Shown here: in pieces, positions 7,089 through 14,838 of the stretch
Layout of the letters: each line of letters begins with the position of its first letter
How positions within the stretch are numbered: position 1 is the stretch's first letter
Assembly: GCA_946478675.1 (NCBI GenBank)
Contig: CAMLEF010000012.1
Coordinates: 1 to 29,629 of the forward strand
Reading direction: 5' to 3'
Source: an uncultured Flavobacteriales bacterium
Lineage (GTDB): Bacteria; Bacteroidota; Bacteroidia; Palsa-965
Length of the DNA stretch: 29,629 nucleotides
Notes under the pieces: generated by a model
What the model saw: only the letters and a program-made list of their open reading frames with translations
Told to the model about the DNA's origin: nothing
The model's database searches: none
Position numbers and translations under genes: made by a program

Positions 7089-8534
7089 TCAGTAACGGAA
7101 TCCCACGGTGAGCATGACGTTCGTCGCTTTCCAGGTGTTGTGCACCGGGTTGACGAGCGTCTGGTCGTAGAAATAATAGTTGCTCTTTTCAACGTTCGAG
7201 ATCACGCCGAGATCGATGAAGAAGCTGTCGTCTTCATCGCGGTAACCGACGCCGCCGGTGAAGTAAAGTCGTGACGCGTTGTTGTTGACGGAAGCGGCAT
7301 ACGGGCTCGAGTAATAAGCGAAGCCGGCACGGAATACCAGCGGCAGCACGCGGAATTCGCCACCGATGCGAACGTTCGGAGCCATCGTGTATTTCGACTG
7401 GATCGCGTTGTTGGCGGTGGTGAAATTGTAATCGTTCGCGCGGATGCGGGCGTCTGAATAATCCACGAGCTCGACATCGGCGCTGATGAGTCCGACGTTG
7501 CCGAACAGCACCGCAAGACTTCCGGTGAAGCGGAACGGCGTGCGGATGGTGTAGCTGTACGTGCCGTCCGGTGAAGGTGCATCGAACTGCCGGTTGCCAA
7601 TGGACGATTGCATTTCCGAACTGTAAGCATCGGAAAGCCGCAGCACGGTCGGAGAGGAGAAAGAAAACCCGATGCGGAACAGATCGACGGGACGATAGAT
7701 GATACCGAATTTAAAGTTGATGCCGCGGCCGCGCGTGACGAGCGATTGTGAAAACTGCAGCGCGTTAAAATCGGAGGTCGTATCCACCACTTCCTGTTCG
7801 GTGTACGCTGTCGTTTCTTCGTAACGCACGGTAGGAATGCCGACGCTCGCGCCGATGTACAGCTTGTTGGAATAATTACCGCCGAAGCAGAACACCCATT
7901 CGCCCATGCCGCCGCGCATCGTGATCCTTTTTTCCTGGCTGAGTAAATCACCATCCGGAATCGTGTCGGTATAATGCGTCGTATCGCCGGGCACGGTGTT
8001 CAATAAATATGCATTCCATGCGAGGCCTTCGTTGAAATAATCGAGGCCCGAAGGTCCGACGCCGCCGGCCGTTTTTGCCCAGCTGTCCATCATGGAAGTC
8101 CGCGCCTGTCCGCTCATCCAGACATTCGCCTGGTACGAAGCGTAACGGTTGTAGCCGATGCCCATCGCCAAACCCTGCCAGCCTTTTTCCTGGGTGTTCT
8201 CCGTCGGTCCGGCGAAAACAAAACCGAAATTATCGAAGCGTAAGTTGTAGCGTGAATCTTCGCTCATCGTGCCGTTGTAGTCCGACTTGACATTCTGGCT
8301 GAAGAGCGAAGGCGTAAAAGTCATTTCGTTTTTGCGGAAGAGCGCAATGCCGGCCGGGTTGTAACTCATCACCGACATATCGCCGCCGACTGCACCGAAC
8401 GCGCCGGCCATGGACGAGAACCGCGCGGTGCCGCCGAAGCCGATGCGTGAATAACGGAGCGCATCCTGTTCGTTCTGCGCGAACAGGGCTCCACCCACAA
8501 GAAAAAGAGAAAGGAAAAGGGAAACACGTTTCAT
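7089..8534 (-). CDS. OmpP1/FadL/TodX-family outer-membrane beta-barrel
   Basis: A 481-aa outer-membrane protein. It starts with a signal peptide (MKRVSLFLSLFLVGGALFAQ) and then the family signature region ALRYSRIGFGGTARFSSMAG through MSVMSYNPAGIALF, the N-terminal plug-like part typical of OmpP1/FadL proteins that pass hydrophobic compounds across the outer membrane. Many alternating beta strands follow, and the chain ends in VGFRY with the expected terminal aromatic residue. A GTG two codons upstream (8540) is a less likely start. It stands alone between two strong hairpins. The substrate is unknown; Bacteroidota carry several paralogues. Confidence 0.85.
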   Translation of the reverse strand: MKRVSLFLSLFLVGGALFAQNEQDALRYSRIGFGGTARFSSMAGAFGAVGGDMSVMSYNPAGIALFRKNEMTFTPSLFSQNVKSDYNGTMSEDSRYNLRFDNFGFVFAGPTENTQEKGWQGLAMGIGYNRYASYQANVWMSGQARTSMMDSWAKTAGGVGPSGLDYFNEGLAWNAYLLNTVPGDTTHYTDTIPDGDLLSQEKRITMRGGMGEWVFCFGGNYSNKLYIGASVGIPTVRYEETTAYTEQEVVDTTSDFNALQFSQSLVTRGRGINFKFGIIYRPVDLFRIGFSFSSPTVLRLSDAYSSEMQSSIGNRQFDAPSPDGTYSYTIRTPFRFTGSLAVLFGNVGLISADVELVDYSDARIRANDYNFTTANNAIQSKYTMAPNVRIGGEFRVLPLVFRAGFAYYSSPYAASVNNNASRLYFTGGVGYRDEDDSFFIDLGVISNVEKSNYYFYDQTLVNPVHNTWKATNVMLTVGFRY

Positions 8535-8552
8535 AAGCACTGTTTTTAAAAA

Positions 8553-8611
8553 CCGTGACAGTGTGCAAAGTACTTCCGGTAATTACCGAAGCACTATGAC
8601 CACTGTCACGG
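8553..8611 (-). terminator. Nested palindrome between lipoprotein and OmpP1-like genes
   Basis: The outer arms CCGTGACAGTG (8553-8563) and CACTGTCACGG (8601-8611) are perfect 11-base complements, and CGGTAATTACCG (8577-8588) is a perfect palindrome in the loop. On the minus strand the hairpin follows the lipoprotein stop and is followed by TTTTTAAAAA, fitting a terminator. Its closeness to the OmpP1-like start (19 bases) leaves room for an operator role. Confidence 0.65.
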
Positions 8612-8627
8612 AGTTAGCTAAACGAAA

Positions 8628-9962
8628 TCAGCGCGGACGGGAAACGCTTCCACCCGACGACGAACGGCTTCCGCCGCTGCTGCCGGAGCCACCACCTTCG
8701 CTGCCACCGGAGGGGCGGGAATAGGATCCGCCTGAGCTGCTGCTGCCGCCATTGTCCGATCCACGGGAATGCGACGGCTGCGAATACGAGGGTTGGGAAT
8801 AAGAAGGCTGTTCGGAGCTCGGGCGCGACGATTCCTGCGAGGGCTGGGAATACGAAGGCGTGGAGCTGGGAGCGTTGTACGTAGGTGCCGGCGGCGTTGT
8901 GCTGCGCTCGCTGGTGGTGCTGCTGCCGGTGTTGTTGCGCGTAGCCGAACCCTGCGAAGCGGACGAAGACGTGTTCGTGTTGCCGCGTTCCGCCGTGTTG
9001 CCGCTGGTCGAAGACGGGTTCACGGTATTGCCGCGGCCCTGCGACGTGGAGGAAGACGTAGCGCTGGCGTTCGTGTTGATCTCTGACTGGATAATGCGGT
9101 GAATGTCGTCGTGCGTCGGGTTGCTGACGTGATTTTCGGTCGCGATCGTATTCTCGAAACGCTCACCGAACGTTGAGCCGCCGGAACCTGTCGGGCGACC
9201 GTCGGTTGAAGAAGGCGTGTTGCGCGGGCCGTAATAGTTGGAGTTGCTGTCGTAGCTGTTGTAATAGTTGTTGTTGCCGGCATATCCGCCGCCGTAACCG
9301 TTACCATAACCACCGTAACCGGCCCCGTAGCCCCAGCCCGGGTTAGCATAAGGATCGTAGTAGTAATAATACGGGTTGGTATAACCGACGCCCCAGGGGC
9401 TCCAGGGATCGTACCAGCCGCCACCGCCGCCCCACGGAGAATACATGCCGTAGCCGGTTCCCCAGCCCCAGCCGGAGTTCCAGTACCAATACGTGCTCGG
9501 GCAGTAGTTGTAGGTGTAGTACGAAGGTCCCCACCAGCTGTAACCGTTGTAAATGCTGGTGCCGTAGTAATACGGGTTGTAGTTGTAGTAATACGCGTTG
9601 GTGTAGTAATTGTCGTAGTAACCGTAACCGTTTACCGGGTGGTTGAAACGGCGGAGACGGGCAGCGTATTCGTAATCGTAATAATCGTCGTAATCGAACG
9701 GCTGATCATAATAATCGGAACCCGGCTTGGAGCGGGCTTCAGCGGTTTTCTGATCGAGTTCGCGCTGTTTGGCCTCAGCTTCTGCCTTGCGGGCTTCTTC
9801 TTCCTGTTTTTTCTTTGCTTCGACACGATCTTTTTTCGCGTCTTTCAGCGAATAATAAACGTCGTCGTTGTCCTTCTTCGCATTCATTTTGCTGATGGAC
9901 TCGCAGGAGGTAAAAGCAAGCAGGAGAGCTGTGACGAAACCGGTAATCGCGAAACGTTTCAT
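8628..9962 (-). CDS. Low-complexity Tyr/Gly/Trp- and Ser/Pro-rich lipoprotein
   Basis: A 444-aa protein with a lipoprotein signal (MKRFAITGFVTALLLAFTSC, Cys20). It has a charged coiled-coil-like stretch rich in K and E (about residues 40-80), then a region of about 150 residues dominated by Tyr, Gly, Trp and Asn (for example NAYYYNYNPYYYGTSIYNGY). A short ordinary-looking segment around residues 255-290 (FGERFENTIATENH, then HDDIHRIIQSEINTNA) precedes a Ser/Thr/Asn/Pro-rich tail with imperfect PSYSQPSYSQPSHS repeats and a Gly/Ser-rich end. I recognise no catalytic domain. The composition suggests an extended, possibly adhesive or self-associating surface protein. The reading frame is intact and codon use matches its neighbours. 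Confidence 0.8.
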   Translation of the reverse strand: MKRFAITGFVTALLLAFTSCESISKMNAKKDNDDVYYSLKDAKKDRVEAKKKQEEEARKAEAEAKQRELDQKTAEARSKPGSDYYDQPFDYDDYYDYEYAARLRRFNHPVNGYGYYDNYYTNAYYYNYNPYYYGTSIYNGYSWWGPSYYTYNYCPSTYWYWNSGWGWGTGYGMYSPWGGGGGWYDPWSPWGVGYTNPYYYYYDPYANPGWGYGAGYGGYGNGYGGGYAGNNNYYNSYDSNSNYYGPRNTPSSTDGRPTGSGGSTFGERFENTIATENHVSNPTHDDIHRIIQSEINTNASATSSSTSQGRGNTVNPSSTSGNTAERGNTNTSSSASQGSATRNNTGSSTTSERSTTPPAPTYNAPSSTPSYSQPSQESSRPSSEQPSYSQPSYSQPSHSRGSDNGGSSSSGGSYSRPSGGSEGGGSGSSGGSRSSSGGSVSRPR

Positions 9963-10029
9963 GTTGGGTGGGTTTAAAAGCGTTTAAGCTTTAGTGTTTC
10001 ACGAATTTCGCACAGGGATGATTTCGTGC

Positions 10030-10037
10030 TATTTTTG
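10030..10037 (+). promoter_or_regulatory. Possible Bacteroidota-type -7 element upstream of proS
   Basis: TATTTTTG matches the TAnnTTTG -7 consensus of Bacteroidota sigma-ABfr promoters and lies 64 bases before the proS start. No good TTG -33 element sits at the expected distance, so support is weak. Confidence 0.3.
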
Positions 10038-10101
10038 CGAAATTCTCTGTATAAAAGTACAAAAACCATTCCAGCCTTCTATTACCACTTATTAGAATTT
10101 T

Positions 10102-11583
10102 ATGGCCAAAGAACTAACCAACCGCGCCACCGATTATTCCCAATGGTACCAGGACCTGGTTACCAAAGCTGATCTCGCCGAGCACTCTGCCGTCCGCGGA
10201 TGCATGGTGATCAAGCCGTACGGTTACGCCATCTGGGAAAAAATGCAGGCCGCCCTTGACAAGATGTTCAAGGATACAGGACACGTGAACGCCTATTTCC
10301 CGCTGTTCGTCCCGAAAAGCCTGTTCGAAGCGGAAGAAAAAAATGCGGAAGGCTTCGCGAAAGAATGCGCAGTCGTTACGCACTACCGCCTGAAGGCCGA
10401 TCCCGATCCGTCGAAAAAAGGAAAGCTGATCGTCGATCCCGATTCGAAGCTCGAAGAAGAGCTCATCGTGCGCCCGACCTCCGAAGCCATCATCTGGAAA
10501 ACCTATAAAGGATGGATCCAGAGCTACCGCGACCTGCCTTTGCTGATCAACCAGTGGGCGAACGTGGTGCGCTGGGAAATGCGCACGCGCCTGTTCCTGC
10601 GCACGGCGGAATTCCTCTGGCAGGAAGGCCACACGGCGCACGCCACGCGCGAAGAAGCCATCGAAGAGACCGAAAAAATGCTCGGCGTTTACACGGAGTT
10701 CGCGGAGAAATGGCTCGCGCTGCCGGTGTTGCAGGGCATCAAAACCGCCAATGAACGTTTTGCCGGCGCCGATGAAACGTATTGCATCGAAGCGCTCATG
10801 CAGGACGGCAAAGCGCTGCAGGCCGGAACGTCGCATTTCCTCGGCCAGAATTTCGCGAAAGCATTCGACGTGAAATTCGCGAACAAAGAAGGCAAGCTCG
10901 AGCACGTCTGGGCCACTTCCTGGGGCGTTTCCACGCGTTTGATGGGTGCGCTAGTCATGGCGCATTCCGACGACAACGGCCTGGTGATCCCGCCGAAGCT
11001 GGCGCCGATCCAGGTGGTCATCGTGCCCATTTACAAAACCGACGAAGAGCACGCCCGCGTCACGGAACATGCGCTCGCGCTGAAGAAAGAGCTCGAAGCA
11101 AAAGATATCCGCGTGAAGTACGACGATCGCGACACGCAGCGTCCCGGTTTCAAATTTGCGGAGCATGAACTGCGCGGCGTTCCCGTGCGTATCGGCATCG
11201 GCCCGAAAGATCTCGAGAACGGAAACGTCGAGCTCGCCCGTCGCGATACATTGACGAAAGAAAGTGTGAAGCGCGAAGGCCTCGTCGAAAAGATCGTTCC
11301 GCTGCTCGATGACATTCAGCAGAGCCTGTACGATCGCGCGCTCAAACGCCGGGAAGAAACCACGCACCGCGTCGACACGTGGGCGGACTTTGAAGCGGCG
11401 CTCGAGAAAGGCGGATTCGTGTACGCGCATTGGGACGGCACGCCTGAAACGGAACAGCGCATCAAGGAGAAAACGAAAGCGACCATCCGTTGCATACCTT
11501 TGAATAACCCGAAAGAGGAAGGCAAATGCATCCTCAGCGGGCAGCCGTCATCACAACGCGTCGTTTTTGCACGCGCTTATTAA
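10102..11583 (+). CDS. proS: Prolyl-tRNA synthetase, archaeal/eukaryotic type (ProS type 3)
   Basis: A 493-aa class II aminoacyl-tRNA synthetase that charges tRNA-Pro with proline in the cytoplasm. The active-site signatures are clear: [10 protein letters not shown] (123-132), motif 2 in [20 protein letters not shown] (157-176), and motif 3 in [20 protein letters not shown]. The anticodon-binding domain follows ([20 protein letters not shown]). The chain ends with the ProS type 3 C-terminal domain ([29 protein letters not shown]). The length and the missing editing domain fit the short type 3 form common in Bacteroidota. It appears to be transcribed alone or with the downstream gene; a repeat hairpin separates them. 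Confidence 0.97.
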   Translation: MAKELTNRATDYSQWYQDLVTKADLAEHSAVRGCMVIKPYGYAIWEKMQAALDKMFKDTGHVNAYFPLFVPKSLFEAEEKNAEGFAKECAVVTHYRLKADPDPSKKGKLIVDPDSKLEEELIVRPTSEAIIWKTYKGWIQSYRDLPLLINQWANVVRWEMRTRLFLRTAEFLWQEGHTAHATREEAIEETEKMLGVYTEFAEKWLALPVLQGIKTANERFAGADETYCIEALMQDGKALQAGTSHFLGQNFAKAFDVKFANKEGKLEHVWATSWGVSTRLMGALVMAHSDDNGLVIPPKLAPIQVVIVPIYKTDEEHARVTEHALALKKELEAKDIRVKYDDRDTQRPGFKFAEHELRGVPVRIGIGPKDLENGNVELARRDTLTKESVKREGLVEKIVPLLDDIQQSLYDRALKRREETTHRVDTWADFEAALEKGGFVYAHWDGTPETEQRIKEKTKATIRCIPLNNPKEEGKCILSGQPSSQRVVFARAY

Positions 11584-11598
11584 AATAGTTCGGAGTTG

Positions 11599-11646
11599 GG
11601 AGTCTGGAGTTCGGAGTTAAAGCAGAAACTCCGAACTCCTGACTCC
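11599..11646. repeat. Intergenic 'GGAGTTCGGAGTT' inverted repeat
   Basis: The arms 11599-11618 and 11627-11646 are 20-base complements with one mismatch and an 8-base loop. Further GGAGTT/GACTCC units extend both sides (about 11590-11657). This tandem-unit style of inverted repeat is familiar between genes in Bacteroidota. It lies in the 88-base gap between proS and the next gene and may act as a weak terminator. Confidence 0.7.
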
Positions 11647-11671
11647 CGACTCCAAACTCAAACTAAAGAAT

Positions 11672-12364
11672 ATGTCGCCGACTACGAGAGAATTGATCTT
11701 ACAGCTGCTGAAGGAGAAAGCTTCGCACAAGCAGGATGTCTATTACCGGACACAGGTAGCCTTCGACCTTTTGCGGCAGGTGATAAAATCGGTGGCGGAA
11801 GAATTGAAGCCGCTGGCTGCGAAGATTGATAAGCGCCTCGTGGTGGAGTACGTGAACAAAAACGAGTTCGAAGCGGAACTGCGCGTGGCGGGCGATGTGC
11901 TCATCTTCCACATGCACACGAACGTTTTCGAATTCGACACGAGCCACCAGGTCTGGCGTTCGGCGTATGTGAAACAGGATCCGACGCGTTCGTTCTGCGG
12001 GATGATCAACGTCTACAACTTCCTCGCGGACTCGTTCAAATACCAGCGTGCGAACGACCTCGGTTATCTCGTAGCGCGGATTTTTCTCAACAGCGAAGAC
12101 CACTATTTCGTAGAAGGAAAACGACAGCTCGGCTTTTTGTACAACGACTTTGCGAATGCTGTCCTCACGAAAGAAGACCTTCGCAAAATTGTCGAATCAA
12201 CGATCGTTTATTGTTTGAATTTCGACCTGTTCACGCCGCCGTTCGAAGAGATGAAAGTGGTGACGCTGGCGCAGGTGCTCGAAGAAAGCTCGATGATGAC
12301 GTCGATCAAAACCGGCAAACGTCTCGGCTTCCGCTTCCAGGCGGATTCGGATCAGTTTGAATGA
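11672..12364 (+). CDS. Conserved hypothetical protein, 230 aa
   Basis: A soluble 230-aa protein starting MSPTTRELILQLLKEKASHK. It has no signal peptide or membrane segment. It looks helical at the N-terminus, mixed in the middle (DVLIFHMHTNVFEFDTSHQV; SFCGMINVYNFLADSFKYQR) and acidic at the end. I have the impression that it is a conserved Bacteroidota protein of unknown function, but I can name no domain. Codon use matches proS. It may be cotranscribed with proS across the repeat hairpin. No function is proposed. Confidence 0.8.
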   Translation: MSPTTRELILQLLKEKASHKQDVYYRTQVAFDLLRQVIKSVAEELKPLAAKIDKRLVVEYVNKNEFEAELRVAGDVLIFHMHTNVFEFDTSHQVWRSAYVKQDPTRSFCGMINVYNFLADSFKYQRANDLGYLVARIFLNSEDHYFVEGKRQLGFLYNDFANAVLTKEDLRKIVESTIVYCLNFDLFTPPFEEMKVVTLAQVLEESSMMTSIKTGKRLGFRFQADSDQFE

Positions 12365-12404
12365 GCAATTCATAGAGAGGTTCGGTTTTTGCAGGAGAGA
12401 GTTG

Positions 12405-12452
12405 GTGTTAACCACAGGGACCACAGAGGTTTTTCACAGGAGCACAATGTAT
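12405..12452 (+). repeat. Intergenic 'ACCACAGGGACCACAGAGG' repeat
   Basis: TTAACCACAGGGACCACAGA and the following GGTTTTTCACAGGAGCACA resemble a dispersed intergenic sequence seen across many Bacteroidota and other environmental bacteria. It lies before the amine oxidase-like gene, and its presence argues against the longer start at 12357. Identification is from memory. Confidence 0.45.
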
Positions 12453-12482
12453 TCGTCGGGCGACTGTAGAATAGCTACAGTT

Positions 12483-13781
12483 ATGGAAGACGAAATCATC
12501 ATCATTATTGGCGCAGGAGCAGCGGGACTGATGGCGGCGCGCGAATTGTCGCTGCAGAAGAAAAAAGTCATCGTGCTCGAAGCGAACGAATATCCCGGCG
12601 GCCGCATCCGCACCACGGGCGACGCGCTGTTTTCGATGCCGCTCGAGCTGGGCGCGGAATTCGTGCACGGAAAACTCACGGAGACGTTTCGATTGTTGCG
12701 TCGTTACAAGATCAAACGTATTCCCGTCAAAGGAACTATTCTCCGGCTCAATGCGGACGGTCTCGAGAAAAGCGATTACATCGAAGACCGTCATCATTAC
12801 CTCGAGAAGTGTCTCGACGCGCTGCAGGAAGATCTTTCCATCGACGAATTCATTCAGCGTTATTTCACCAACAATGAGCACGAAGAAACCGGCCACGAGA
12901 TCCGGAAATTTGTCGAAGGCTACGATCTCGCCGATACGTCACGCGCCAGCACACTTGCCTTTCGCGATGAGTGGCGCGACGAAGGAAATCAGTTTCGCAT
13001 CGAAGGCGGTTACTGCGGGATTATCGAAGGACTGATGAACGATTGCGTGAAAGCCGGCGTGACGTTTCATTTCACCAGTCCTGTCGACACCGTGCATTGG
13101 AAACCAAACGACATCGAAGCGTCGACCATCGACGGTCAGCGTTATCACGGCACGAAGCTGCTGGTGACGGTTCCTGTGAAATTGCTCGCGCTGCAGGAGC
13201 AACCCGGCGCCATCCGTTTCGATCCGCCGTTGCCGCAGATTCAGCTCGCCGCGGAACAGATCGGTTTCGGCACGCTCATCAAAGTATTCCTCGAATTCGA
13301 AACCGCATTCTGGAAAGAAGAGCGCAGCATCCGTCGCCTCGGGAAAAAAGTAAAGAAGGCAGGATTTCTCTTTTGCGACAGCGTGCTCCCGACATGGTGG
13401 ACGCAGGAGCCAACGGACGTTCCGCTGCTCACCGGCTGGCTCTGCGGACCGGCCTCGCGCACGTGGGCAAAGACCGATGAAGACACCGTGCGCGAGCTGG
13501 CGTTGCAAACCTTGTCGGGCCTCTTCGACGAATCGGTGCATGCGCTGGCATCGCGTCTCGTAGGCTGGCGCATGATCGACTGGGGCGCGCAGACGTTTGC
13601 GCAGGGCGCGTACTCTTACAGAACCGTCGGCGACGATGTTCCGCTCGGCATCTTGCGAACGCCCATCGAAGGCACGATCTTTTTCGCGGGCGAGGCGCTC
13701 GGGAAGGAAGGCGTGGGCACGGTGGAGGCGGCGCTGCTGAGCGCGAAGGATGCGGTGGGGTTGATGCGGGTGTGGGGTTAG
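12483..13781 (+). CDS. FAD-dependent amine oxidase-like oxidoreductase
   Basis: A 432-aa flavoprotein. The N-terminal Rossmann fold shows IIIIGAGAAGLMAARELS (GxGxxG) ending in VLEANEYPGGRIRT, the signature of the flavin-containing amine oxidase family. The C-terminal FAD-contact motif is GTIFFAGEALGKEGVGTVEA. The middle is the variable substrate domain, so the substrate (amine, phytoene-like or other) cannot be assigned. No signal peptide is seen. The start at 12483 is preferred because the 42 codons upstream read through a dispersed intergenic repeat. The stop TAG overlaps the stop of the convergent lipoprotein gene by three bases, and no terminator separates them. Confidence 0.88.
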   Translation: MEDEIIIIIGAGAAGLMAARELSLQKKKVIVLEANEYPGGRIRTTGDALFSMPLELGAEFVHGKLTETFRLLRRYKIKRIPVKGTILRLNADGLEKSDYIEDRHHYLEKCLDALQEDLSIDEFIQRYFTNNEHEETGHEIRKFVEGYDLADTSRASTLAFRDEWRDEGNQFRIEGGYCGIIEGLMNDCVKAGVTFHFTSPVDTVHWKPNDIEASTIDGQRYHGTKLLVTVPVKLLALQEQPGAIRFDPPLPQIQLAAEQIGFGTLIKVFLEFETAFWKEERSIRRLGKKVKKAGFLFCDSVLPTWWTQEPTDVPLLTGWLCGPASRTWAKTDEDTVRELALQTLSGLFDESVHALASRLVGWRMIDWGAQTFAQGAYSYRTVGDDVPLGILRTPIEGTIFFAGEALGKEGVGTVEAALLSAKDAVGLMRVWG

Positions 13782-14485
13782 TAGATGCGGATTGAACGCA
13801 TACGTGAGAGAGTATCTCCGTTTGCCCCTATGACCATCGCTTTCAACTGTACGGTACCCGTTGTAGTACCGGAGCTTCTTAGCTTAACGTTGGCTGTAAC
13901 TCCGGAGGTAAAAGCGTAAGGGGGAACATTACCACTCGCGCTCGTGTTGGGATCGGGATACACGCTGAAAAGAACTTTAGTGCCGGAGGTTGGATAAGTC
14001 GTAGAGCGACTCAGTGAAACTGTTACAGGCAATGAGTCAGTAGCGGCTAACGAATCCACGGGTGTGGATAACACTAAGTCGTCTGCAAATGACCAATTAA
14101 TACTAAAATGATGAGACGTGGAAATGTTTTTCAGACTGGATTCCACTATTAAATCTCCATTGGGCGCAGTGGAATCAGCGCGTAGATACAAATGGAGTTT
14201 TCCATTGGTCGGAGTCATTGAAATAGATTGGGAATGTGATGTGTTCAAGGTCTGAATGCTGGAATCGAGGAACCCATAATTACAACTGACCGTGATTTTG
14301 GTCAGTGTATCCATTCCATACTTGAGCGTAATGTCCAAAGGAAGCACATCACGTCCGTCTGCAACGATCGATGATTTATCACTGGAAATAGTCATCAGGT
14401 TGCCGCCATTATCCGTGAAAAACGGATCGTCAACAACGCAGCCGGATAACAGTACGGCTATGAGGAGGTAGCTGGCTTTTTTCAT
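13778..14485 (-). CDS. Ig-like domain lipoprotein, unknown function
   Basis: A 235-aa lipoprotein starting MKKASYLLIAVLLSGC (Cys16 as lipid site). The mature part is all-beta in character. One module reads like a bacterial Ig-like/invasin domain (ISSDKSSIVADGRDVLPLDI), and a second begins near residue 135 (DSLAATDSLPVTVSLSRSTT). It is likely displayed at the cell surface or periplasm. The start at 14485 overlaps the stop of the upstream gene as ATGA; an ATG two codons earlier is possible. It is the last gene of a three-gene operon of lower G+C than its neighbours. Its stop codon overlaps that of the convergent oxidoreductase gene. Confidence 0.8.
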   Translation of the reverse strand: MKKASYLLIAVLLSGCVVDDPFFTDNGGNLMTISSDKSSIVADGRDVLPLDITLKYGMDTLTKITVSCNYGFLDSSIQTLNTSHSQSISMTPTNGKLHLYLRADSTAPNGDLIVESSLKNISTSHHFSINWSFADDLVLSTPVDSLAATDSLPVTVSLSRSTTYPTSGTKVLFSVYPDPNTSASGNVPPYAFTSGVTANVKLRSSGTTTGTVQLKAMVIGANGDTLSRMRSIRIY

Positions 14486-14832
14486 GCGCATTGAATTTGG
14501 GTTCTGACGGTATCTGTTCCATGCAAACCTGCGCTGTCGGTAGCGACGGCTTCGATATTTGTCCAATACGTATCGGGATTGATGCAGGTAATATTGAAAT
14601 TAAAATTTAAGGTTTTGGATTCACCTTCAGTGAAGTTTGCGCTTTGGCAAAAGCTGTTCGATTGCGAGCCGTTTCCGGTAAAGAAACAGGGAATGCCTGC
14701 TACGAGATTAAGGCAAACAATAACTTTTCCAGCATTGTATGCCGTCACAACTACATCCAGTTGAGCTGGCTGGTTACAGCTGATATTAATCTGGCGAATT
14801 GTGATGTCGACGAAAGGAGGAGGATTATTCAT
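14482..14832 (-). CDS. Small Cys-containing beta-sandwich (Ig/CARDB-like) protein
   Basis: A 116-aa protein with six cysteines that reads as a single Ig-like or CARDB-like beta domain: VDITIRQINISCNQPAQLDV, TAYNAGKVIVCLNLVAG, then FTEGESKTLNFNFNITCINP. No signal peptide is visible, which is odd for a protein rich in cysteines between two exported proteins. An unrecognised export route or a missed upstream start could explain it, although the 5' neighbour ends only six bases upstream. The stop overlaps the lipoprotein start (ATGA). I do not recognise a named family. Confidence 0.65.
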   Translation of the reverse strand: MNNPPPFVDITIRQINISCNQPAQLDVVVTAYNAGKVIVCLNLVAGIPCFFTGNGSQSNSFCQSANFTEGESKTLNFNFNITCINPDTYWTNIEAVATDSAGLHGTDTVRTQIQCA

Positions 14833-14838
14833 AGCGGA

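Noticed and set aside
10114..10905. 263-codon minus-strand open frame opposite proS
   Set aside because: The plus strand encodes an unmistakable ProS; the antisense frame is a shadow.
12357..12482. Upstream extension of the amine oxidase-like gene, overlapping the previous gene
   Set aside because: The 42 codons run through an intergenic repeat and precede the normal N-terminal FAD motif.
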